A stretch of DNA of 64,000 nucleotides from Lachnospiraceae bacterium (GTDB lineage: Bacteria > Bacillota > Clostridia > Lachnospirales > Lachnospiraceae). Position 1 is the stretch's first letter. Each line of letters opens with the position of its first letter. Shown here in pieces: positions 28,049 through 37,010 of the stretch. Both the position numbers and the translations under genes were made by a program. The stretch is from contig JAGAYR010000018.1 in NCBI GenBank assembly GCA_017940415.1, positions 1 to 64,000 of the forward strand. The letters run 5' to 3'. Under the pieces are notes generated by a model. The model did no database searches. It had not been told where the DNA came from and saw nothing but the letters and a program-made list of their open reading frames with translations.

Positions 28049-28079
28049 GTGGAACGGAAGAACCGTCCCCCTGTTTCAA
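28049..28079. repeat. REP-like palindrome overlapping the 3' end of a phosphatase gene
   Basis: The sequence begins GTGGAACGG and ends ACCGTCCCCCTGTTTCA, the same arrangement as at 30053-30091 but without the left GTGAAACAG arm. On the minus strand its TGA (28076-28078) is the stop codon of the histidine phosphatase gene, so the repeat entered or evolved at the gene end. Confidence 0.68.
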
Positions 28080-28636
28080 ATAAGCTTTTTGAGTACGCAG
28101 TTTTCGATACCCTCCTTCCAGAAATCTTTGATGGGAAGGTTTCTGATACGGGTGATGATGGACGAATTCATGGCACCGTGTCCCACTATGAGGACATCCT
28201 TACCTTCTTCAAGCAGCGGGTATACCTTCTCCTCAAGAAATTCACCTGTTCTTGACATAAGGTCATCCATGCTTTCGCCGCCTTCCGCAGCTTCAATATA
28301 GTTCTCCGGCTCTTTGAAAAAAACTCTGATGTAGCAATTAGGATCTTCGAAGCTGTTGTGAACTCCTTCGTATATTCCGAAGTTCATCTCCCTTAACCTG
28401 TCATCGTAGATTATGGGGATATCTCTTCCCGCAAGCAATATCTCTGCGGTTTTCTTTGCTCTTTGAAGAGGGGAGCAAAATGCTATATCGAAATGCACAT
28501 CCCTGTACCTTATTGCCGCATCTTCCGCCATCTTTATTCCGGTCTCATTCAAGGGAATGTCTGTTTTACCTTGCAATATATGTTTGTCGTTCCAATCCGT
28601 TCTTCCGTGACGGATTATATATAAACTGCCGCTCAT
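28076..28636 (-). CDS. Histidine phosphatase superfamily protein (phosphoglycerate mutase-like)
   Basis: This 186-residue cytoplasmic phosphatase has the catalytic RHG motif (IIRHGRTDWN, nucleophile His10), the second Arg/Glu region (AFCSPLQRAKKTAEI and EMNFGIYEG) and the second His in LIVGHGAMN. It is of the cobalamin/adenosylcobalamin phosphatase or general PhoE-like type. Nothing in the neighbourhood points to a substrate. AAAGGG precedes the ATG. Its stop codon lies inside a REP-like repeat. It is divergent from the flavin reductase gene. Confidence 0.92.
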   Translation of the reverse strand: MSGSLYIIRHGRTDWNDKHILQGKTDIPLNETGIKMAEDAAIRYRDVHFDIAFCSPLQRAKKTAEILLAGRDIPIIYDDRLREMNFGIYEGVHNSFEDPNCYIRVFFKEPENYIEAAEGGESMDDLMSRTGEFLEEKVYPLLEEGKDVLIVGHGAMNSSIITRIRNLPIKDFWKEGIENCVLKKLI

Positions 28637-28723
28637 CCGTGGCCCTTTCTTTTTACGTGCTAAATTTCCTGAAATATTTTATACTATAGTTTGATTTTTG
28701 GCTATCAGGAGAGAGATAATATT

Positions 28724-29290
28724 ATGAGTAAGGTCGAATTTGCAAAGCCTGGAAATTTCCTTTATCCCTTGCCTGCAGTGATGGTAAGCTGTCACGACGG
28801 AAAGGGAAATAACAATATCATAACTATAGCGTGGACCGGAACAGTATGCTCCGATCCTCCCATGGTATATATATCTGTCAGAAAAGAAAGACATTCCTAT
28901 CCCATGTTAAAAGAAACCGGAGAGTTTGTAATAAATCTTATCTCCGAGGATCTCACATATGCCATGGATAAAGCGGGATGCACCACCGGTGCCAAGATCG
29001 ATAAGTTTAAGGAATTAAATCTTACACCCGCTGAGAGTTTCAAGGTTGCTGCACCTTCCATAAAAGAAGCTCCCGTTTGTATCGAGTGCAAGGTTACGGA
29101 AGTGAAGGAACTGGGAACCCATGATATGTTCCTGGCGGAAGTTGTGAGCGTGTCCGTTGATGAAAAGTATCTTGATGAGAAGGGTGTTTTCCATATGGAT
29201 CAGTGCAATCTCGTTGCATATGAGCACGGAGCATACAGAAAGATGTCTGACACCATAGGAACCTTCGGATATTCTGTGAGGAAAAAATAA
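28724..29290 (+). CDS. Flavin reductase-like (FMN-binding) protein
   Basis: This 188-residue protein belongs to the flavin reductase-like/FMN-binding split-barrel family. The segments NIITIAWTGTVCSDPPMVYISVRKERHSY and GEFVINLISEDL match its flavin-binding face. Such proteins bind FMN and may reduce flavin or act as flavoredoxin in anaerobes. I chose the ATG at 28724, preceded by AGGAGAG; a longer reading from 28691 runs through the ribosome binding site. The -10-like TATACT at 28680-28685 is a possible promoter. The stop overlaps the next start by one base. Confidence 0.9.
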   Translation: MSKVEFAKPGNFLYPLPAVMVSCHDGKGNNNIITIAWTGTVCSDPPMVYISVRKERHSYPMLKETGEFVINLISEDLTYAMDKAGCTTGAKIDKFKELNLTPAESFKVAAPSIKEAPVCIECKVTEVKELGTHDMFLAEVVSVSVDEKYLDEKGVFHMDQCNLVAYEHGAYRKMSDTIGTFGYSVRKK

Positions 29291-30027
29291 TGGAAAACAA
29301 AGGTATGAAGATTGTGATCATCGGAGGTGTAATCTTACTCTTATTGATGATCATCGGAATCAACGTTTATCTGAACAGTGATTTTGACACCACTCCGGTG
29401 GCGGATTATACATATACACAGCCCGCGGACGTATCTGAACCGGTTGTAAGTCTGTCGGAGATCAGCACCGAGCAGATTGAAGCGGGAGCCGTAGAGGGAT
29501 CTGAAGGTTTCGAAACGGATGAAGAATCAGAAGCTGCTGAGGGTGAAGATCATACTGAACCGGTGGAACCTGTGACAGCAGATCCTGTAGAGACTGAGCC
29601 TGCACCGGCAGCCTCGTCGGAAGCTCCGACACCTGCAACTGCTACACCTCAGGTTGATAATCCCGTAGTGGAGAACACGACTCCTCCCGAAGAAATCCCT
29701 GTTCCCGAAGTAGCAGAGGTTGTTACTCCCGAGCCCGTAGCTCCTGTGGTGACTGCACCTGCATATCGTTTCAGGAATGAAAGACTTCTTACGGAGCATT
29801 ATGAAAAGCATGGAATAGAGATGGGATTTCCCAATGCTACGGCATATGAAGCAGCGGCTTCCGCGGTTATCACCAATCCGAATTCTTTATTTAAGATAGA
29901 AGCGGAGGATGGTGACGGAGTTTATTATCTGGAAGCTACCAATGAGTTTGTAATTCTCTCTACAGACGGTTACATCAGAACCTATTTCCTTCCCAGCTCG
30001 GGTAAGGCATATTTCGACAGACAGTAA
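29290..30027 (+). CDS. Membrane-anchored protein with Glu/Pro/Thr linker and toxin-like C-terminal domain
   Basis: This 245-residue bitopic protein has a TM helix at about 7-25 and an extracytoplasmic low-complexity Glu/Thr/Pro/Val linker (about 30-155). The C-terminal domain of about 85 residues contains TEHYEKHGIEMG, KIEAEDGDGVYYLEATNEFV and DGYIRTYFLPSSGKAYF. This His-box plus YIRTYF pattern resembles the C-terminal nuclease domains (BECR fold) of polymorphic toxins, although no immunity gene is visible beside it. The domain may be repurposed. Translation is coupled to the upstream flavoprotein gene through a TAATG overlap. The domain resemblance is from memory and needs a profile search. 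Confidence 0.62.
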   Translation: MENKGMKIVIIGGVILLLLMIIGINVYLNSDFDTTPVADYTYTQPADVSEPVVSLSEISTEQIEAGAVEGSEGFETDEESEAAEGEDHTEPVEPVTADPVETEPAPAASSEAPTPATATPQVDNPVVENTTPPEEIPVPEVAEVVTPEPVAPVVTAPAYRFRNERLLTEHYEKHGIEMGFPNATAYEAAASAVITNPNSLFKIEAEDGDGVYYLEATNEFVILSTDGYIRTYFLPSSGKAYFDRQ

Positions 30028-30052
30028 TTTAATATTTGCAGGCCGGTGGGCC

Positions 30053-30116
30053 GTGAAACAGTGGAACGACAGAACCGTCCCCCTGTTTCACGACTCATCG
30101 GCTTATTTTTTTTGAA
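30053..30116 (+). repeat. REP-like palindrome within a terminator
   Basis: The outer arms GTGAAACAG (30053-30061) and CTGTTTCAC (30083-30091) enclose GTTCCAC/CCGTCCCC-type inner sequence. A second outer pairing GCCG (30043-30046)/CGGC is followed by TTATTTTTTTT. This is the fullest copy of the family in the window and probably ends the preceding transcript. Confidence 0.78.
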
Positions 30117-30196
30117 CCTTTAAAGATTTTTTAAGAAATGGATTGTTACTATGTCATCACAGTCGTAAATAAGTTTTGAAAAAGAAGAGGTAAAAC

Positions 30197-30991
30197 ATGG
30201 CAGAAATTTGTTTGGAAGCTAAGGATCTATGCAAGACGTACATAGTCGACGGATTCAGCAACAACGTACTACAAAATATTAATCTTCAGATAGAAGAAGG
30301 AGAGTTCGTCTCCATAATGGGACCCAGCGGATCGGGTAAATCGACTTTGCTTTATACGATAAGCGGAATGGATGACATGACTGCGGGCAAGGTTATCTTC
30401 GACGGAAAAGATCTTTCCGAGATGAATGAAAAACAGCTTACGAAAATGAGACTTCTCAAGATGGGTTTTATTTTCCAGCAGATGTACATGATGAAAAAAC
30501 TCAGCATCATGGACAATATAGTTCTTCCGGGTTATCAGGCGGGACTCGTTTCAAGGGATGAGGTCAATAAGAAGGCTGAAGACTTGATGAGAAAACTCGG
30601 CATCATTGAAACTGCAGGAAGAGAGATTACTGAAGTGTCAGGAGGTCAGCTTCAGAGAGCCTGCCTTGCCAGGGCACTTATCAACAGCCCCAAGGTTCTT
30701 TTTGCGGATGAGCCTACTGGAGCGCTTAACTCGAAAGCATCGATGGAAGTTTTGGAAGAATTGGTCAAGGCCAACAAGTCCGGTACTACGGTCCTTATGG
30801 TGACTCATAGTGAGAAGGTGGCCGCCAGTTCCGACAGGATAATCTATCTGGTGGACGGGGATGTACAGGGCGAACTTGTCCTCGGAAAGATTGGGTCCTC
30901 GGACGATGAAACCGGAAAAAAGAGTGATGCGGAGATGCTTCAGATAAGAGAAAGAAAACTCAGGAAATGGCTTGAGGAGATGGGGTGGTAA
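30197..30991 (+). CDS. ABC transporter ATP-binding protein (MacB/BceA-like)
   Basis: This 264-residue cytoplasmic ATPase has Walker A GPSGSGKST, the QQ-loop FIFQQMYMMKKL, the signature EVSGGQLQRACLARAL and Walker B VLFADEPTGALN. The DEPTGALN ending and FQQ are typical of the LolD/MacB/BceA group that works with FtsX-type permeases. Residues beyond about 225 form an extra charged tail. AGAGG precedes the ATG. It begins a five-gene operon with permease, lipoprotein hydrolase, response regulator and kinase. Confidence 0.93.
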   Translation: MAEICLEAKDLCKTYIVDGFSNNVLQNINLQIEEGEFVSIMGPSGSGKSTLLYTISGMDDMTAGKVIFDGKDLSEMNEKQLTKMRLLKMGFIFQQMYMMKKLSIMDNIVLPGYQAGLVSRDEVNKKAEDLMRKLGIIETAGREITEVSGGQLQRACLARALINSPKVLFADEPTGALNSKASMEVLEELVKANKSGTTVLMVTHSEKVAASSDRIIYLVDGDVQGELVLGKIGSSDDETGKKSDAEMLQIRERKLRKWLEEMGW

Positions 30992-30992
30992 A

Positions 30993-33458
30993 TTGTATTT
31001 CAGAATGTTAAAAAAAGATCTTAAGGACAAGATCGCGTTAAATATAGTTCTGTGTATATTCATGATGATCGCTGCAACTCTTATAGTTACGAGCGCGGGA
31101 TTCGTATATACATTTATAGCCGGAATAGATGAAACATATAAGAAGTGTAATACTTCCGATATTATCTTCATGTTTGACAGAAGCTTTTCGGAATCCGATC
31201 ATCAGATGGAAGTGATCGAAGAGACTTTGAGAAAATATCCGGAGATAGGAGAGATATCGGTTTCGGAAAGGATTTTTACCGAAACTTCAAGATTACAGTT
31301 TGAGGGAATCGATAAAAGAAGCGTAACAAATCTTTATGCCGGAAGCTTTATGATATCTCCCGTGAGCAGAGATCAAAACATACCCTATGATCTGAATAAT
31401 GAACTATTCACTTTGGAGAGCGGATGCGTGGCTTTGCCGGAGGTTATGGCAGATAATTCCGGCGCACGCCCCGGCGATAAGATCACTGTTACAACAGACC
31501 TGGGTAATATATATGAGTTTACCATAGCTTATATATTCAAAGACCCCAGTACATCAATGATCAATAAGATACTGTTTTCGGACTCCGATATGGAGATACT
31601 TAAGAGTGAATTTACATGTATGAGAAATCTTTATGAGATCACACTTATCAAACCTTTTTCGAGCGTAACTCAGCTTCAAAAATGGGGATGGAATCTTAAC
31701 GATGAACTTCACAGATTAAGTGAAGATGGAATCATAACCGGTGAAGTTCACGGAGTTACCACGGGTAAAAGTAATACATACACGGATGAAGCAATGATAG
31801 CGCTGATAGTCAGTATCTTTATGGGATTGATGGGACTGTCACTCATACTGCTGATATTCATGGCTATTTCTTTTACTCTTCATGCAACCATAAAAAGAGA
31901 AGAAAAAGAGATAGGTACCATGAAGGCTATCGGCGTGGATTCCCTGTCATATAAAACTCTTTTCATAGTTAAATATATTGCTTTTGCAATCCTTGGAGGA
32001 ATAGTCGGGCTTTTTGCGGGTGTGCCCTTACAGGAGAAACTTGTAAGCAGATTTGTAGTAAATACTTTAAGCCCTGACAAGAATGTCATAATATTAATGG
32101 GAATCCTCGGAAGTACAGCTTTTATCTTACTGATGATTGCTTTTTCATTCATATCACTCAGGCGGATGAATAAGATATCTGTTATGGATACTATTCACGG
32201 TGAAAACAGAGGCGAGAGATTCAGCAGGATTCCGGGACTGTCCATTAACAAACTATCAAAAATATCTGTTCCTTCATATCTGGCTGTTCAGGATATAGTA
32301 CGTAAACTCAAGAGATATTTGTTTCTGATAGTAAGTTATACTATCGGAATGCTGATCATCTTTCTGGTCTTCCAGCTTAAAAGAACGGTTATCAGTGATG
32401 ATTACAGGAGAACCTATTGGGGGATTGCTGACAGAGAAGTGATGATCAGGCCTGAAGATGCTTTAAGAGACAGGCTCATCAGTCAGACCGGCAGTTACAG
32501 AAATTTATATCTTTATTATGAGAAATATTATAACGATAACGGAATACCGCTTAATATCCAGCTTGCGGACTATCAGAGCTGTTTTCTTATAAAAGATAGT
32601 GAAAAACTCGGAGTAAATATCTTATTCGGTGATTATGATATCAGCAGATTGAAGATCGTAGAGGGCGGCCATATACCTGAACTTCCCAATGAAATTGTGA
32701 TATCACATTTTGCTGAAAATACTTACGGAATAGATCTTGGCGATGTGATAACGCTGGAATATAGGGTTTATGATGACAACGGATTTGATATCGTTACGGT
32801 TAACCGTGATTTTATTGTCACAGCATATGTTGAGTCACTTGGAAATGCACAAAGTCCGAGTATATATATGAATATGAGTGACAGGAACATGGTGATAGAT
32901 GATTTTGATATTTTCAATGAAGGAATTGACTGCCCGGACAGTGAATACGATGAATATATAGAGAAAATGCGTGCCGTAAACGATGAGATCATGATCTGGG
33001 ATTACGATCAGGTCATGGATTACGAATTGGGTAATTCTTTCGGAAAATTGCTTAATCTGCTTGCTATTGTTACAGGATCGATCATGGCAATCACTCTCTT
33101 TTCAATGTCATTTTTGTATCAGCAGATCTTTATAGAAGAAGAAACCTCCGATATAGCAATGCTTAAGAGTCTCGGCTTTGACGGATCGAGTATAAGAAAA
33201 TGGCATTTTGTGAGGTTTGCATGTTTGATAGCCATATCTGCTGTCTTATCAATTATCCTTTCATTTACTTTGAGCAGATTTGTATTCGATTGGATAGGAA
33301 GCGTGACACTCTGCGTAACATCATTTAAGATTGCATATCCTCCGGTATTAGCGATAGTAACCCTGCCGATGATATTGCTGGCGATAATCACCGCAGTTAT
33401 GGCAGCATCCTTTGATGCTATGGATCGTATAAAGATTTGGAGAATACGTAATGAATAA
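30993..33458 (+). CDS. FtsX-type ABC transporter permease
   Basis: This 821-residue permease has an N-terminal TM helix, a large extracytoplasmic domain, three TM helices (about 260-390), a second TM and extracytoplasmic domain, and a final three-helix FtsX domain (about 680-815). The segments IKREEKEIGTMKAIGVD and DIAMLKSLGFDGSSIRKW are the conserved FtsX cytoplasmic loops. I chose the TTG at 30993 because homologues commonly begin MYF-[RK]-x-L-K-K-D-L. This start lies one base after the ATPase stop, with GGGGTGG just upstream. The substrate is likely an antimicrobial or cell-wall peptide (inference). Confidence 0.88.
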   Translation: MYFRMLKKDLKDKIALNIVLCIFMMIAATLIVTSAGFVYTFIAGIDETYKKCNTSDIIFMFDRSFSESDHQMEVIEETLRKYPEIGEISVSERIFTETSRLQFEGIDKRSVTNLYAGSFMISPVSRDQNIPYDLNNELFTLESGCVALPEVMADNSGARPGDKITVTTDLGNIYEFTIAYIFKDPSTSMINKILFSDSDMEILKSEFTCMRNLYEITLIKPFSSVTQLQKWGWNLNDELHRLSEDGIITGEVHGVTTGKSNTYTDEAMIALIVSIFMGLMGLSLILLIFMAISFTLHATIKREEKEIGTMKAIGVDSLSYKTLFIVKYIAFAILGGIVGLFAGVPLQEKLVSRFVVNTLSPDKNVIILMGILGSTAFILLMIAFSFISLRRMNKISVMDTIHGENRGERFSRIPGLSINKLSKISVPSYLAVQDIVRKLKRYLFLIVSYTIGMLIIFLVFQLKRTVISDDYRRTYWGIADREVMIRPEDALRDRLISQTGSYRNLYLYYEKYYNDNGIPLNIQLADYQSCFLIKDSEKLGVNILFGDYDISRLKIVEGGHIPELPNEIVISHFAENTYGIDLGDVITLEYRVYDDNGFDIVTVNRDFIVTAYVESLGNAQSPSIYMNMSDRNMVIDDFDIFNEGIDCPDSEYDEYIEKMRAVNDEIMIWDYDQVMDYELGNSFGKLLNLLAIVTGSIMAITLFSMSFLYQQIFIEEETSDIAMLKSLGFDGSSIRKWHFVRFACLIAISAVLSIILSFTLSRFVFDWIGSVTLCVTSFKIAYPPVLAIVTLPMILLAIITAVMAASFDAMDRIKIWRIRNE

Positions 33459-34869
33459 GCTTATGAAAAAAGAGACGTTTAATAAATTAATACCAGTCAT
33501 ATGTACCTTAGGCATTTTGACCTTTATATCCGGTTGCGGAACTGCTTCTGAATCCGTGACTTCAACGGGAATGGTCAAGGTAGGATCTATGAACGTTGAA
33601 ACGGATCCCGGATATACGGATATAAGCCCGCGTGAGTCTGTGATTGAAAATTTTGTTTCGGATGAAGGACTTTGCAGGATCGATAAATATGAATCATATT
33701 ATGATGTAACGCTCGATTACGAAAATGGCACTCCTTCGGAAGTGGGAGAGGCATATGCTCGGACGCTGCTTAAGGCCGTACCGGATTATGAAGAAATATT
33801 CGAACCTTATCTGTATGAGAATATCAGAGGACTTTTTAACGGAAGAGAGATTAATTACGATGCTCTGGAAAAAAGGATCATGACTCTTGAAGCCTCAATA
33901 CGTGAGGAGTACAGGAATGAAATCGAAGGATTTGCGTATGCAATGGCAGCAGGCGCTGAAGGCTATTGCGAGGATGGAAAGCTCAGTTATATAGAAGCGA
34001 TCACCATGCAGATGATCCCCGATGCATTAAGACCTACAGCCTGCAGTGCGCTTACGGTCGGAGGTTCTATTACAGAGACCGGAGAAAGGATCTCTCTTCG
34101 AAATCTTGAATGGTACCTGGGAAGCAGTGAACAGATGACTCAGATCCACTCCGTCGCTCATCTGATAAAGGGAGATAAAACGATCACTTCCATAGGTGTC
34201 CTCGGTCTTCTCGATATGATCACTGCGATCAATGATAACGGTGTGTTTATCGGGATACTGGATGTCGGAACCGTAAATGAGATGCCGTTTGTCTATGAAG
34301 GCAAAAAATGTTATACATATGAAATAAGGTATGCTTTGGAAACTTTCGATAACGCACGGGATGCCGCAGAATTTCTGAACAAAGAAAGCGGAGATTTTAC
34401 CTGGTGTCATAATCTTCTGGTGACGGATGAAACGGATGCATTTTGTTGTGAGAATCCCACAAGTGAAGCTGTGGAAGCCGGAAGAGCGATAGCCGTGATC
34501 AGAACATGCGATTCTGAACTTATGGAAGGTATTACCTGGGATACACCGGATGCACTCTGCATTGTAAATACGTATGCAACGGCAGGTAATCAGGACGGAT
34601 TTACAGGTCAACTTGGAGAAATTAACCGTTTTGTGAAGTATAATAATTATGTCAAAGAAGCTGGAATTTTCTCGGTTGCTGATATGAAGGGGATCATGGC
34701 ACATGAGATTGTAGATCAGTACGAGGTGCCGAATGTTCATAACAGCGGAACGGTACATACCGTGATAGTCGATTATGCTACCGGCGATATTCATGTGGCA
34801 TTCACTGCCGGCAGATGTGCGGATGATATACCGGAATATATATTGGTAGGTAACTACGGAGAGACATAA
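33451..34869 (+). CDS. Lipoprotein with C45/choloylglycine-type Ntn-hydrolase domain
   Basis: This 472-residue predicted lipoprotein has signal and lipobox FISGC (Cys29). From about residue 198 the sequence TACSALTVGG followed by SLRNLEWYLG matches the start of acyl-CoA:6-APA acyltransferase/choloylglycine hydrolase-like domains, where a Cys nucleophile is exposed by self-cleavage and the RN[FL][DE]W motif follows. Cys198 is the candidate nucleophile. If it cleaves, residues 29-197 would stay lipid-anchored. It starts inside the permease gene (8-nt overlap) with GGAGA upstream. The likely role is outside the cell, on an amide bond of an antibiotic, signal or peptide. Confidence 0.75.
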   Translation: MNKLMKKETFNKLIPVICTLGILTFISGCGTASESVTSTGMVKVGSMNVETDPGYTDISPRESVIENFVSDEGLCRIDKYESYYDVTLDYENGTPSEVGEAYARTLLKAVPDYEEIFEPYLYENIRGLFNGREINYDALEKRIMTLEASIREEYRNEIEGFAYAMAAGAEGYCEDGKLSYIEAITMQMIPDALRPTACSALTVGGSITETGERISLRNLEWYLGSSEQMTQIHSVAHLIKGDKTITSIGVLGLLDMITAINDNGVFIGILDVGTVNEMPFVYEGKKCYTYEIRYALETFDNARDAAEFLNKESGDFTWCHNLLVTDETDAFCCENPTSEAVEAGRAIAVIRTCDSELMEGITWDTPDALCIVNTYATAGNQDGFTGQLGEINRFVKYNNYVKEAGIFSVADMKGIMAHEIVDQYEVPNVHNSGTVHTVIVDYATGDIHVAFTAGRCADDIPEYILVGNYGET

Positions 34870-34870
34870 T

Positions 34871-35551
34871 ATGACAGATATTCTCATTATTGAGGATAAT
34901 GAAGAGCTGGGCCTGCTTATCAGCGATTTTCTCAAACGCGAAGGATATTCCGTTGCTTGGGAAAAGAGTGCGGAAGCGGGTCTGGAACTCGCCGGGAAAG
35001 CAGCATTTAAAATGCTGCTTCTTGACGTTATGCTCCCGGGGATGAACGGATACGAAGCACTTCAGGAGATCAGGAAGGATCAAAAACTTCCAGTTCTTAT
35101 GATGAGTGCGAAAACGGATGAACAGAGCAAAGTGCTCGGATTTGAAGTGGGAGCCGATGATTATATCGATAAGCCTTTTTCTTTTAAGGTACTGGGCCTT
35201 AAGATAAAAGCGCTTATGAAGCGTACCTATGATCTTACCGAGGACAGACAGCTTCTTACCTACGAAAATATAACTCTGGATGTGGGAGCCAGAACTGTTT
35301 TCAAAGGTGATGAGCAGATACAGATAACCGGTAAGGAATATGAGCTTCTTGAGTACATGATGAGGCATCCCAGTCAGATACTGAACAAAGAGAAAATCTT
35401 CAACGAAATATGGGGAGTTGATTGTTTCAGTGACCTTGGAAGCCTTAATGTGCATATAAGATGGCTCAGAGAAAAACTTGAAGATGATCCCAAGAATCCT
35501 AAACTTATTAAAACGGTTTGGAGAGTAGGATATCAATTCGGAGGCACCTGA
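34871..35551 (+). CDS. OmpR-family response regulator 1
   Basis: This 226-residue regulator has a receiver domain (about 1-115) with acidic pocket IEDNEE, phospho-acceptor Asp in LLLDVMLPGMNG, Thr/Ser position MMSAKTDEQ and Lys in YIDKPFS. A winged-helix DNA-binding domain follows, with GKEYELLEYMMRHPSQILNKEKI and the C-terminal RWLREKLEDDP and TVWRVGYQF. It begins 1 nt after the Ntn-hydrolase gene, so it is in the same operon as the transporter it probably controls. Confidence 0.94.
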   Translation: MTDILIIEDNEELGLLISDFLKREGYSVAWEKSAEAGLELAGKAAFKMLLLDVMLPGMNGYEALQEIRKDQKLPVLMMSAKTDEQSKVLGFEVGADDYIDKPFSFKVLGLKIKALMKRTYDLTEDRQLLTYENITLDVGARTVFKGDEQIQITGKEYELLEYMMRHPSQILNKEKIFNEIWGVDCFSDLGSLNVHIRWLREKLEDDPKNPKLIKTVWRVGYQFGGT

Positions 35552-35553
35552 TC

Positions 35554-36906
35554 ATGAAGAGAGCTGCAAAACTCTATATTGTTACGGTGTCTCTTTTTGC
35601 GCTTATTTTTGTATCGGCAAACATGGTGCTTAACGTGATGAGCCGTAGACATGAAGCCGGTATTTATATACTCATGAACAGAGTCTTTAGTGAGATACAA
35701 AGCAGGTGCGAAGAGTATCCGTTTGAAGAACTGTCCTCCGATACAGTCACCGGGATAATTGGTGATGTTTATTACGGAAAAGTCCGGGAATACGCTTCTG
35801 AATACGGAAGAGAAAACCTTCCGGAAAAAGTATATTTCATCGATGCTTCGTATTTAGAAAGTGATGTCACTCTTTTGAACAGGGCAAAAAAATACGAAAA
35901 GATCTGGCTTCTTCAGAGCGATGAAAAAGTAGCCGGATTTGTAGTGTTTGAATATGAAGAATCAAACTTCGGAACAATCAGACTCCTTATCAATATATGC
36001 GTTACCTGCGGTCTTCTCATAGCACTCGGACTGTGCATATACATAAATGTTTATGTACTCGGACCGTTCAATAAGCTTTCCGCTTATCCCGAGAAGCTGT
36101 CCAAAAATCAGCTTACCGAAAAACTTCCCGAGACGAAGAACCGCCTCTTTGGACGTTTTACATGGGGCATTAATATGTTAAACGATAAGCTTGCAAGTGA
36201 CAGGAAGAGGATAGATGAACTCAGCAGGGATCATCTGACTATGCTTACCACCATTGCCCACGGTATCAAAACTCCTGTTGCGAATATAAAGCTCTATGCG
36301 GATGCAATAGAAACCGGTCTGTACCAGCCTGACGGAGTTATCAATGAAAGTGATGCGGACGTTGCTTCCAAGATTTCTAAAAATGCCGATGATATCACTG
36401 AGATTGTAAAGGAACTGATCGATAAAGCATCCGGCGGAGTTGTGGATTTTGAACCGGAGATAAAGAATTTCTATCTGAGTGAACTGACCGATTTCCTGAC
36501 CGAAGAATATGGAAAACGTCTCGAGGTTCTCAGAATACCTCATGAATTTACGGTTGATTTCAATTCCATGATAAAGAGCGATAAGACAGGTCTGTGCCGT
36601 ATCCTGTCGCAGCTTATGGAGAACGCCATCAAGTACGGAAACGGAGAGGGAATCTTCGTGCGGATCAGAAAGGACGAAGAGGGCTACTACCTGTCCGTAC
36701 GGAATAAGGGCAAGGTTATCGATAAGAAGGAACTTCCTTTTATATTCAACAGCTTCTGGAGAGGTTCCAATTCCGAGGGAATAGAAGGAAGCGGAATAGG
36801 ACTGTTTGAAAGCTTTGAAATCGCACGCAGACTGGACGGGGAGATATATGCCCGGGCTGATGCGGAAAATGGTGAGATGGAGTTCGAAGTATTCATAAAT
36901 GCCTGA
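35554..36906 (+). CDS. Sensor histidine kinase 1
   Basis: This 450-residue kinase has TM helices at about 8-28 and 150-175 around a roughly 120-residue extracytoplasmic sensor, then a HAMP-like linker. The dimerisation/H-box is TIAHGIKTPVANIKLYAD. The ATPase part has N-box LMENAIKYG, a G1 DKKE-like region and G2 EGSGIGLFESFEIA. The H-box reads HGIKTP rather than the common HELKTP. The ATG at 35554 is preceded by GGAGG; the regulator stops 3 nt earlier. Confidence 0.93.
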   Translation: MKRAAKLYIVTVSLFALIFVSANMVLNVMSRRHEAGIYILMNRVFSEIQSRCEEYPFEELSSDTVTGIIGDVYYGKVREYASEYGRENLPEKVYFIDASYLESDVTLLNRAKKYEKIWLLQSDEKVAGFVVFEYEESNFGTIRLLINICVTCGLLIALGLCIYINVYVLGPFNKLSAYPEKLSKNQLTEKLPETKNRLFGRFTWGINMLNDKLASDRKRIDELSRDHLTMLTTIAHGIKTPVANIKLYADAIETGLYQPDGVINESDADVASKISKNADDITEIVKELIDKASGGVVDFEPEIKNFYLSELTDFLTEEYGKRLEVLRIPHEFTVDFNSMIKSDKTGLCRILSQLMENAIKYGNGEGIFVRIRKDEEGYYLSVRNKGKVIDKKELPFIFNSFWRGSNSEGIEGSGIGLFESFEIARRLDGEIYARADAENGEMEFEVFINA

Positions 36907-36907
36907 G

Positions 36908-36922
36908 GTGACAGTGGGGACG
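36908..36922 (+). repeat. Partial REP-like arm GTGACAGTGGGGACG
   Basis: This is the left arm of the same element as at 41160, located right after the kinase stop; the right arm is missing, so it is a decayed or half copy. Confidence 0.5.
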
Positions 36923-36962
36923 CTACTATTACCTGCTTGACATCAAGCTTAAAAGAATGTAG

Positions 36963-36998
36963 GATAACGTTGTTACGTAACAGCGTTATCTTTTTTAT
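36963..36998 (+). promoter_or_regulatory. 28-bp inverted repeat before tetR: operator and/or terminator
   Basis: GATAACG at 36963-36969 pairs with CGTTATC at 36984-36990, and the inner TGTTAC/GTAACA is also complementary, leaving one mismatch per arm and no loop. A TTTTTTATT tract follows, so it can serve as the terminator of the preceding operon. Its place 20 nt upstream of the TetR start codon, and a related palindrome at 37693, suggest an autoregulatory operator. Confidence 0.6.
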
Positions 36999-37010
36999 TC
37001 CGGAGATAAT

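Noticed and set aside
30972-30992. Earlier TTG start for the first FtsX permease
   Set aside because: A start at 30972 lies inside the ATPase gene and adds a tail unlike homologues; TTG at 30993 gives the expected MYFRMLKKDL start.
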